Below are positions 1-5,447 of a stretch of 6,238 nt of DNA, in pieces. The notes beneath the pieces were generated by a model. The model made no database searches. It worked only from the letters and a program-made list of their open reading frames with translations, and had not been told where the DNA came from. Source of the stretch: Pedosphaera sp. (GTDB lineage: Bacteria > Verrucomicrobiota > Verrucomicrobiae > Limisphaerales > Pedosphaeraceae). Each line of letters begins with the position of its first letter. The stretch's first letter is position 1. Where the stretch lies: contig JAQGPB010000211.1 in the NCBI GenBank assembly GCA_028293265.1, forward strand, positions 1 through 6,238, given 5' to 3'. The position numbers and the translations under genes were made by a program.

Positions 1-124
1 TGCCGAAAGTGAGGCCGATTTCCTTTTTGACGGGCACCTGGTTGATGCCGGGAACCTGGAACTCGACCGGGTCCTCGTCGGTGTCGATGTTGTAAGTCGG
101 GTTGTTAAGCTCTTTGAGCGCGGA
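1..124 (-). pseudogene. Continuation of the GspE/PilB frame beyond the in-frame stop (partial)
   Basis: Reading the minus strand in the same frame past the TAA gives 41 residues beginning SALKELNNPTYNI and containing EDPVEF, VPGINQVPV and EIGLTF. This is exactly the segment that follows Walker A in GspE/PilB ATPases. There is no indel: one substitution at 125-127 separates the two parts. Two Asp residues (NIDTDEDPVE) sit where the family usually has small or hydrophobic residues. The fragment has no start codon of its own and runs off the window, so Walker B cannot be examined. It is either the 3' part of a pseudogene or part of an intact gene hidden by a sequence error. Confidence 0.8.
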
Positions 125-1171
125 TTAAAGCTTGGTGGTCTTGCCGGAACAGGTGGGGCCGGTGACGAGGATCAATCCGTGCGGCGCATCCACGGCCTGC
201 TTGAACTGCGTGAAGGTATCCGGATCGAGTCCCAGTTTGTCAATGCTCGCGGACAGATTGGATTTGTCGAGCACGCGAAGCACTATTTTCTCGCCATGGA
301 CTGTCGGCAGGAACGAAACACGCAGATCGTAATCCTTGCCGCCGACCTTGACGCGCATGCGGCCGTCCTGGGGCAGGCGGCGCTCGGCGATGTCCAGGCA
401 GCTCATGATCTTGAGGCGGGAAGCCAAGGCCAACTGCATCTGCTTGGGCGGCGGGGTGACATCCAGGAGCGAGCCGTCCACGCGGTAACGCAGCCGGACC
501 ATTTTTTCAAAAGGTTCGATATGAATATCGCTCGCGCGGTCCTTGATGGCCTGAACGAGGATAAGATTGGCGAGCTTGATGACGGGTGCTTCTTCGCTCG
601 AGGCGGCAAGCTGGTCGAGGTTGACGTCCTCCATGGCCTCCTTGGCCACTTCGAGATTGTCGGCATCAGCCTCATCATCCGCCGCTTTCTGGGCGTCGTT
701 GATGATGTCTTCCATGCTCCCGCTTTTTGACGCATCAATGTTGTTGAGCTTGTCAACGATGGAGCGTTCGGAGGCGATCATCGGCACAACCTCAAGCCGC
801 GTGATGCGCTTGACGTCGTCAATGGCCAGCACATTGAGCGGGTCGGCCATGGCCAGGAACAATTTGTTGTCGAGGCGGGAAACGGGGACGACCTTGTAGT
901 TGTGGGCAACGTCGCGTGAAAGCAGTTCCGAGACTTCGGGAAGAATGCCGATGCGGGCAAGATTCACCGGCGGCGTGTTCAGGACGCGGCCCATGCAAAC
1001 GGTCATGTCCTGCTCGGTGACGTAGGCTTTCTCGACGACGAGCTTGAGCAGTCGGGTGCCTTCCTTCTTCTGCTGTTCGAGCAATTCATCCACCTGCTTG
1101 ACAGTCAACAGCCCGTCTTCGACCAGCGCGTCGGCGATGCGTTCTCCAAAAGATTTGACGATGGGTGGCAT
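125..1171 (-). CDS. GspE/PilB-family secretion or type IV pilus ATPase, cut short by an in-frame stop
   Basis: Members of this family are hexameric cytoplasmic ATPases that power type IV pilus extension or type II secretion. The 348 visible residues show an MshEN/T2SSE N-terminal domain (about 1-141), an acidic linker (about 142-195), then the N2 domain with RASDIHIEP (212-220), VRLRYRVDG (225-233) and RRLPQDGRM (264-272). A P-loop follows at 338-346, reading GPTCSGKTTK where the family has GPTGSGKTTT. A TAA at 125-127 ends the frame where a Tyr is expected (TLY). The family is usually about 550-600 residues, so Walker B, the Asp and His boxes and the C-terminal half are missing from this product. 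The ATG at 1171 is 6 bases after the stop of the upstream TPR gene. No clear Shine-Dalgarno site is visible, so translational coupling is likely. Family assignment is firm; pilus versus secretion role is not decided. As written, the product could not hydrolyse ATP normally. Confidence 0.9.
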   Translation of the reverse strand: MPPIVKSFGERIADALVEDGLLTVKQVDELLEQQKKEGTRLLKLVVEKAYVTEQDMTVCMGRVLNTPPVNLARIGILPEVSELLSRDVAHNYKVVPVSRLDNKLFLAMADPLNVLAIDDVKRITRLEVVPMIASERSIVDKLNNIDASKSGSMEDIINDAQKAADDEADADNLEVAKEAMEDVNLDQLAASSEEAPVIKLANLILVQAIKDRASDIHIEPFEKMVRLRYRVDGSLLDVTPPPKQMQLALASRLKIMSCLDIAERRLPQDGRMRVKVGGKDYDLRVSFLPTVHGEKIVLRVLDKSNLSASIDKLGLDPDTFTQFKQAVDAPHGLILVTGPTCSGKTTKL

Positions 1172-1177
1172 GGTGGA

Positions 1178-2068
1178 TTAGCGGAAAGCTTTGCGGAGGT
1201 TGGCCACAATTTCGGCAGGCGATGTGAGATACCAAAGGAGACGGCTCTTGGTGGCGTCGGCCAGTTCCTTGGCGGCCTGTCGGTTGAACGGGTTCGCCGT
1301 GGCCACAAAAATTGTCTTGCTCATGCGGTCAAACGGCAGCACGCACCAGCGGCGGCAGATGTCCGCCGGAAAAGTGCGGGCCAGTTCCAGGTCCACGTCA
1401 TATTTATCCAGCGGCAGATAGGCGAAGCGCGATTTGTCCACGAGCAATTTCAAGCTCTTTTCCGAAAGCACGATGCCTTTGTCGCCCAAGACTTGGATGA
1501 AAGGATCGTTCACACCTTTCGGCGGCTGGGCCAGATCAGGCGTGCTCCAGCAAAGATCGAAATCGCCCGCTGATATGAACTTGCCGTCAACAAACACTTT
1601 GCGCATTGCCGAGCGTCCGTCATCCACTTCCAGTGCCGGCGACTTGCCGACGGCGGATTTCGACAAATGCGCGGTGTGGTTGCCATTGCCATGGCCATTA
1701 CCATTGCCGTTGCCATTCAGACCTCGGGACGCGCCGGACGCATCGTTCATGGCTGGCGGCGCGGCGAAATTGTTTGCCTTCGTCTCGATTTCCTTCAGCG
1801 CGGTCTGGACGTCGGGATCATCCGGGAACCGTTGCAGGATGGTTTCATATTCGAGAATGGCGGAGGAAAGCTGGCCCAAATGCACGTAAGCCTGGGCGAT
1901 GCGCTTGGAAGTGCCGACGACGTCTTTTTCACGGCCGAGTTTGGAATATGCTTCCTTCAGGATTTCCAATGACTGATAATCCTGCGGTTGCGACTGCGTA
2001 ATGACCTCAAACATCTCAATCGTTTGAGCTAGCTGGGCCGCTTCGCCGGAGGTTAACGTGGCAGACAT
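1178..2068 (-). CDS. TPR-MshEN domain protein, probable partner of the GspE/PilB ATPase
   Basis: This 296-residue protein has two or three helical TPR-like repeats (about 11-95; pieces such as EILKEAYSKLG, AQAYVHLGQLSSAILEYETIL and RFPDDPDV). A low-complexity Asn-Gly linker follows (118-130). The C-terminal region (about 188-296) resembles the N-terminal domain of GspE/PilB/MshE ATPases, ending in TPSAEI-like and LRKAFR elements (LTSPAEIVANLRKAFR). No ATPase core, signal peptide or membrane segment is visible, so it is probably cytoplasmic. MshEN domains in other proteins bind cyclic di-GMP; whether this one does is not shown. The ATG at 2068 was chosen because the TPR begins just after it. 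The frame is open up to 2269, but that extension lacks helical character. The TAA stop lies 6 bases before the ATPase start, so the two genes form an operon and probably act in one pilus or secretion machine. Confidence 0.8.
   Translation of the reverse strand: MSATLTSGEAAQLAQTIEMFEVITQSQPQDYQSLEILKEAYSKLGREKDVVGTSKRIAQAYVHLGQLSSAILEYETILQRFPDDPDVQTALKEIETKANNFAAPPAMNDASGASRGLNGNGNGNGHGNGNHTAHLSKSAVGKSPALEVDDGRSAMRKVFVDGKFISAGDFDLCWSTPDLAQPPKGVNDPFIQVLGDKGIVLSEKSLKLLVDKSRFAYLPLDKYDVDLELARTFPADICRRWCVLPFDRMSKTIFVATANPFNRQAAKELADATKSRLLWYLTSPAEIVANLRKAFR
1675..1718 (-). repeat. Hexanucleotide tandem repeat encoding an Asn-Gly linker
   Basis: About six degenerate copies of a six-base unit (GGC/GGT followed by AAT, AAC or CAT on the minus strand) encode the NGNGNGNGHGNGN stretch of the TPR-MshEN protein. 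Unit length is a multiple of three, so copy-number changes would lengthen or shorten the linker without shifting the frame. Third-position variation (AAT/AAC, GGC/GGT) shows the copies are not fresh duplications. Confidence 0.75.
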
Positions 2069-2327
2069 GTTGTTAATTAATCGTATTGGCTTCCAATGCA
2101 CACCAACCGCTATATATCGGCTGGGCAGGCCCGAAAGTTGACCATCCAACAGCAACTTCGTTGCCAAACGCGGCGATGAGAGGTGGTTAAAGGAAATGGG
2201 CGGCTTTGGAGGACGCAAAAGACCACGACCGGCTGATTTTGGGACAGTTTGACATTGAATCCGAGCCAACTACGAAACTTCACTGCCGCCCTTGGCAGGA
2301 TTTCTGATTCCTTCTGGTGAATCAATT
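2069..2327 (-). promoter_or_regulatory. 259-base gap that should hold the promoter of the TPR/ATPase operon
   Basis: No gene is convincing here. On the minus strand upstream of the ATG at 2068 lie an AT-rich TTAATTAA (2073-2080), a 13-base palindrome ATTGG-CTT-CCAAT (2085-2097) and a TATATA box (2111-2117) that could be a -10 element without a good -35. An inverted repeat AAGTTG/CAACTT (2135-2140 and 2153-2158) lies further upstream. Just downstream of the RidA-like gene, short inverted repeats GATTC/GAATC and CTGCC/GGCAG are present but no T-tract follows, so a terminator there is not supported. The exact promoter is not resolved. Confidence 0.3.
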
Positions 2328-2747
2328 CTAAGCTGCGACATCCGTCGCCGCCGGCCGTCGCGCAGTCACCTCGATCTCAATTCGCATTCTTGCGTCTGAC
2401 AATCCCGCGGAAATCATCATCGCCGCCGGCCGCACTTCGCCGAAATATTTCCGCAGGATCGGCCAGCATTGGGAAAACTCGTCGGCCTTCGGCAGCACAT
2501 ATACCACCCGCACCACATCACGCAGGCTGGCTCCCGCCTGCGCAAGGGCAGACTCGATGTTTCGAAAACATTGTTCCGTCTGCTCCGCCAAACCTTCCGG
2601 GAGGGTCATGGTCTGATAGTCAAAGCCGGTGGTGCCGGAAACGAAGATCCAATCCCCATCCACGACGGCACGGGAATATCCGATCTCTTTTTCAAAGGCC
2701 GATCCGGAACTGATTAATTTTCTTCCGGTTCTTTTTTCGTTGCTCAT
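2328..2747 (-). CDS. RidA/YjgF-family protein lacking the catalytic arginine
   Basis: At 139 residues this is a typical single-domain Rid protein (about 130 residues, usually a homotrimer in the cytosol). Visible family marks are GDWIFVSGTTGFD (31-43), the helix EQTEQCFRNIESALAQAG (55-72), RDVVRVVYVL (76-85) and MRIEIEVTA (121-129). RidA itself hydrolyses reactive enamine/imine intermediates using Arg105 in a PARS/T motif. Here the aligned motif is RPAAMM (106-111), which puts Ala109 at the Arg105 position. That places the protein among the Rid subfamilies without the arginine, for which imine deaminase activity is not expected and function is poorly known. ATG at 2747 gives the expected length, although no strong ribosome site precedes it. 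It is divergent from the GH13 gene and 259 bases from the TPR gene, so probably its own unit. Confidence 0.9.
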   Translation of the reverse strand: MSNEKRTGRKLISSGSAFEKEIGYSRAVVDGDWIFVSGTTGFDYQTMTLPEGLAEQTEQCFRNIESALAQAGASLRDVVRVVYVLPKADEFSQCWPILRKYFGEVRPAAMMISAGLSDARMRIEIEVTARRPAATDVAA

Positions 2748-2880
2748 GGCGATGCGTGATGATGTGACCTGACGTTAGACGAGCCTTTCCTCTTTCATCA
2801 AACGAACGTAGGCGGGGCCAAAACTCTTGTCCAGCATCATCCAGCATTGCTTTCTCCCTCTTTTCGGTTAAGACAATTCT
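2748..2880. promoter_or_regulatory. Divergent intergenic region between the RidA-like and GH13 genes
   Basis: These 133 bases separate two divergently read genes and must contain both start regions. On the plus strand a weak TTGCTT (2847-2852) and TAAGAC (2869-2874) pair has acceptable spacing but poor matches to a sigma-70 promoter. No clear promoter is seen for the minus strand. A 21-codon minus-strand reading frame (2775-2840) lies inside it. Confidence 0.35.
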
Positions 2881-4878
2881 GTGCAAAATTTGACGCCCAA
2901 CATGCAACCCGCCCCCGGCGAACGTCTCCACCGGTTCGTCGGTGACCGCGTCCGCTTTACGATGGCGGCGGGCGGCGGGCCATCGCTGCCGCAAGGCTGG
3001 CGCGCCTGCTTGCGCACGGATCTGGGCCGCGCGGAAATTCTCGGCCGGGAAATCATCCAGGCGCATACCAAGAAATTGCCGCCCGCCGGCGCGTCGTGGC
3101 ACGATCTCCCGATGCAGGCGCAGGGCGGCGAATGGCATCTGGAATTGCCGCTGACTGAAGTGGGTTATTTCAAGGCCAAGGCTTACCTGATTGACCCGCA
3201 AGGCTGGCAGCATTGGCCGGACGGCGCGGACCTCGGCATTTCTGTTCACCCCGACGCCTATCGCACGGCGAACACCATTTATTGCGCCTTCACCCGGATG
3301 TTTGGCAGCACGCGAACGGCGCTCCGAACCGTGGATGAAAAATTGGATGAACAGCTCAAACAGCTCGACCAGAAAGGTTACACGGTCATCCCGCCCTCGG
3401 GAACTTTTCGCGACCTCGTGCAGCAGCTTCCACATATCATGGACACGCTGGGCTGCCGCATCCTGCATCTGCTGCCGGTCAATCCCACGCCGACGGTGTT
3501 TGCGCGGTTTGGGCGTTTCGGAAGCCCTTACGCCAGCGAGGATTTGACGGCGATTGATCCGGCGCTGGTCGTGTTTGACAAACGCACGACGGGCGTGGAC
3601 CAATTTCGCGAACTCACTTACGCCACGCATTTGAAGGGCGGGCGGGTGTTTCTCGACATCGTCATCAACCACACGGGCTGGGGTTCCAAACTTCAGGAGG
3701 AGCATCCGGACTGGTTTCTGCGCAACGGCGACGGCACGTTCGCGAGCCCGGGCGCGTGGGGCACGACGTGGGAAGACCTGGTCGAACTCGAGCATCGGCA
3801 CGTCGAATTGTGGGACTGCCTGGCGGAAGTTTTTCTGACGTGGTGCGGTCGCGGCGTGGATGGTTTTCGCTGCGACGCGGGTTACAAAGTGCCGCTGCCG
3901 GCGTGGCAATATATTATTGCGCGGGTGCGGCAGCAATTTCCGGAAACCATTTTTTTGCTCGAAGGCCTTGGCGGCTCGTGGGAGATCACCGACCTGCTGC
4001 TGACCGAAGGCGGGATGCAGTGGGCGTATTCCGAGCTGTTCCAAAATTATTCCGGGCTGCAAGTCGCGGCGTATCTCGACCATTGCGTCCAGCACAGCCG
4101 GCGCATCGGGCTGCTCGTGCATTACAGCGAAACGCATGACAACGAACGTCTCGCCGGGCGCGGGCGGCGCTGGTCGCTGCTGCGAAATCGCCTGTGCGCG
4201 CTGACGAGCGTCAGCGGCGGTTACGGATTTACCTGCGGCGTTGAATGGCTCGCGCCGGAGCGGGTCAATGTTCATTCCAGCCGCGGACTCGCGTGGGGCA
4301 ACCCGGACAATGTGGTTCCTGAACTGGCGCTATTGAACCGGTTGTTGTGCGACCATCCCTGTTTTTTCGAGGGCGCGAAGTTGACGCGGCTCAGTCCGGT
4401 GGATTCGCCGGTGTATGTTCTGCGCCGCGATTCCGAGGATGGCAAAGACTCGGTGCTGGTGCTGGCGAACAATGATCCCGAACGCGCGCAAAGCATCGCG
4501 CTGGCCGCCAAAGATCTGGCCGGGTTGGACGAACTCAAATTTGAACTCACCGGCCAGCCCCTGCCCAAGGCGAAACGTTTGAGCGACGGCACGCTGGGAT
4601 TCACGCTTGATGCCGGCGCGTGTTATTGCCTTGCGCCGACGGCCAAGCCGCAGGGTCTTGGCGGCGAAGAGTATCGTCGCGCGCGCGCGCAGGCGGCGTG
4701 GGCTTTGACGGCGATTGGTCAAGTTCTGCCCATCGAACAAATTCCGGCTTGCGATTGGCGCGACCTCGCCCGCGTGGTCAATGATGAGCCGGTTCGTTTT
4801 CTCGCTGCGCTCAATCCCGCGAGGCCGTCACAAATTGCGGGCAATTTGAAAGAGCTGCTTGTGTCTGCCCAGGGCTGA
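2881..4878 (+). CDS. GH13 (alpha-amylase superfamily) glycoside hydrolase or glucanotransferase
   Basis: The 665-residue product carries all four GH13 regions: region I DIVINH (259-264), region II GVDGFRCDAG with Arg330 and nucleophile Asp332 (325-334), region III FLLEG with acid/base Glu361 (358-362), and region IV ETHDNE with Asp420 (417-422). The catalytic triad is complete, so it should act on alpha-glucans such as glycogen, starch or maltooligosaccharides by the retaining mechanism. A beta-rich N-terminal domain (about 1-125) precedes the barrel, and a beta-type C-domain follows (about 500-585). No signal peptide is seen, so it is probably cytoplasmic. Subfamily and reaction (hydrolysis, transfer, debranching) cannot be fixed; GlgE motifs are absent. 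An in-frame TAA at 2869-2871 limits the start to GTG 2881 or ATG 2902; both lack a strong ribosome site. I infer, without proof, that longer relatives exist with an added C-terminal domain. Confidence 0.88.
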   Translation: MQNLTPNMQPAPGERLHRFVGDRVRFTMAAGGGPSLPQGWRACLRTDLGRAEILGREIIQAHTKKLPPAGASWHDLPMQAQGGEWHLELPLTEVGYFKAKAYLIDPQGWQHWPDGADLGISVHPDAYRTANTIYCAFTRMFGSTRTALRTVDEKLDEQLKQLDQKGYTVIPPSGTFRDLVQQLPHIMDTLGCRILHLLPVNPTPTVFARFGRFGSPYASEDLTAIDPALVVFDKRTTGVDQFRELTYATHLKGGRVFLDIVINHTGWGSKLQEEHPDWFLRNGDGTFASPGAWGTTWEDLVELEHRHVELWDCLAEVFLTWCGRGVDGFRCDAGYKVPLPAWQYIIARVRQQFPETIFLLEGLGGSWEITDLLLTEGGMQWAYSELFQNYSGLQVAAYLDHCVQHSRRIGLLVHYSETHDNERLAGRGRRWSLLRNRLCALTSVSGGYGFTCGVEWLAPERVNVHSSRGLAWGNPDNVVPELALLNRLLCDHPCFFEGAKLTRLSPVDSPVYVLRRDSEDGKDSVLVLANNDPERAQSIALAAKDLAGLDELKFELTGQPLPKAKRLSDGTLGFTLDAGACYCLAPTAKPQGLGGEEYRRARAQAAWALTAIGQVLPIEQIPACDWRDLARVVNDEPVRFLAALNPARPSQIAGNLKELLVSAQG

Positions 4879-4900
4879 AGCTGGGAAACACGCTTTTTTT
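4861..4900 (+). terminator. Probable Rho-independent terminator overlapping the GH13 stop codon
   Basis: GTGT (4861-4864) pairs with ACAC (4888-4891) and CCCAG (4868-4872) with CTGGG (4881-4885), with a small internal loop and an 8-base apical loop. Two bases later comes a run of seven T (4894-4900). The TGA of the GH13 gene (4876-4878) lies in the apical loop, so the last codons of the gene double as the terminator stem. Confidence 0.6.
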
Positions 4901-4910
4901 ACAGAGACGC

Positions 4911-4940
4911 GGGCGAAGGCGGGCGGAGGCGGGCGGAGGC
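4911..4940 (+). repeat. Three tandem copies of a 10-base GC-rich unit
   Basis: GGGCGAAGGC, GGGCGGAGGC and GGGCGGAGGC follow each other without gaps, with one mismatch in the first copy. They lie just downstream of the GH13 terminator, outside any gene. Confidence 0.8.
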
Positions 4941-5195
4941 GATGGTTGGCCTGATTTTAAAGGATGAAATTAATGTTTGGCGGTTTTCGAGGAGAAAAAC
5001 TGCGCCAACGGGCGGCAATTTACGTTTTTAAAAGCCGTGTGATTGTGCGGTACCAAGGCTGATTTAGCGGTACACGACGCTCCGACGCTACAAATCTTAG
5101 CGGCTTGCGCTTTTCGCGCTAACGCGACCCTCCTGTCAAAGAGCATACGGCCTCCCAAGCCCGGGCGGTGGAGGACAGCCCCGGTCACGGTTTGG

Positions 5196-5223
5196 ATAAT
5201 AGCACAGTTTTGGGCTGGCGCAA
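5196..5223 (-). promoter_or_regulatory. Candidate minus-strand promoter with extended -10
   Basis: On the minus strand TTGCGC (5218-5223) is followed after 16 bases by TATTAT (5196-5201), one mismatch from TATAAT, with TGC directly upstream of the -10 as in extended -10 promoters. Transcription would run leftward through the structured DNA towards 5040, away from the lipoprotein gene. No gene that it would serve is visible. Confidence 0.3.
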
Positions 5224-5280
5224 CTGGACGCATTTTATAGCACAGCCGGCTGACAAGAATACCAGAAACCGCTGCAGCGT

Positions 5281-5389
5281 CCTCAAAGCAAGCGGTTTAC
5301 GTCACCCCCAAACTTTGAGCCTTTTCGCCCCGAAATCGGGCTGGACGGAAAGGCGGCCCTGCGGCAACCTTCGGTCACCGCCTTTGAGG
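5281..5389 (+). promoter_or_regulatory. Overlapping alternative hairpins upstream of the lipoprotein gene
   Basis: Three nested pairings are possible. CCTCAAAG (5281-5288) is the exact inverse of CTTTGAGG (5382-5389). CCTTTTC (5320-5326) pairs with GGAAAGG (5347-5353) around a CCCG-AAAT-CGGG stem (5329-5340). AAAGGCGG (5349-5356) pairs with CCGCCTTT (5378-5385). The last two share bases 5349-5353, so they exclude each other, as in attenuator-like leaders. No T-tract follows, so a terminator function is not supported; regulation is only a possibility. Confidence 0.35.
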
Positions 5390-5424
5390 CAGCAAAATGA
5401 TTCCATAGATAAACAGCAGATTGG

Positions 5425-5440
5425 TATTAATTTTTGGCGG
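5425..5440 (+). promoter_or_regulatory. Ribosome site (and weak -10) of the lipoprotein gene
   Basis: GGCGG at 5436-5440, a one-mismatch version of GGAGG, is seven bases from ATG 5448 and decides the start. TATTAA at 5425-5430 could be a -10 element but has no matching -35, and it would leave a very short leader. Confidence 0.35.
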
Positions 5441-5447
5441 CATTTCA

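Larger units (their letters stand above)
4941..5447. other. Gene-free, repeat-rich intergenic DNA
   Basis: About 500 bases without a convincing gene; the open frames on both strands have no domain, no ribosome site and unlikely composition. Visible structure includes direct repeats GCGGTAC (5047-5053, 5067-5073), CGACGCT (5075-5081, 5083-5089) and ATAGCACAG (5199-5207, 5237-5245). Inverted repeats are TTAGCG/CGCTAA (5097-5102, 5117-5122), CCTCC/GGAGG (5151-5155, 5170-5174) and the palindrome CAGCCGGCTG (5243-5252). No tRNA or known RNA fold was recognised. It may be a decayed or dispersed intergenic repeat, or a structured untranslated region ahead of the lipoprotein gene. Confidence 0.5.

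Noticed and set aside
125..127. Recoding of TAA as Tyr in the ATPase gene
   Set aside because: The neighbouring TPR gene ends in TAA exactly 6 bases before the next start, so TAA is a normal stop here; no bacterial TAA-to-Tyr code is known to me.
179..730. 183-codon plus-strand frame opposite the ATPase gene
   Set aside because: It is antisense to conserved GspE/PilB sequence and has no features of its own.
1675..1718. CRISPR-like repeat array
   Set aside because: The unit is six bases without spacers and lies in a coding frame as an Asn-Gly linker.
2069..2269. 67-residue N-terminal extension of the TPR-MshEN protein
   Set aside because: The extension has no helical or domain character and covers the AT-rich region expected to hold the promoter; the ATG at 2068 starts just before the TPR.
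2692..4275. 527-codon open frame on the minus strand opposite the GH13 gene
   Set aside because: It is antisense to a clear GH13 frame with all catalytic motifs. Its composition (very rich in Arg, Ala, His, Gln) and lack of domains are typical of a shadow frame in GC-rich DNA.
4879..4960. Frameshifted continuation of the GH13 protein
   Set aside because: The other two plus-strand frames downstream give only low-complexity Arg/Gly-rich residues with early stops and no domain-like motifs.
4970..5240. Small proteins on either strand at 4970-5233 (minus) and 5043-5240 (plus)
   Set aside because: The two frames overlap each other in repeat-rich DNA, have no ribosome site or recognisable domain, and are best explained as chance frames in an intergenic repeat.
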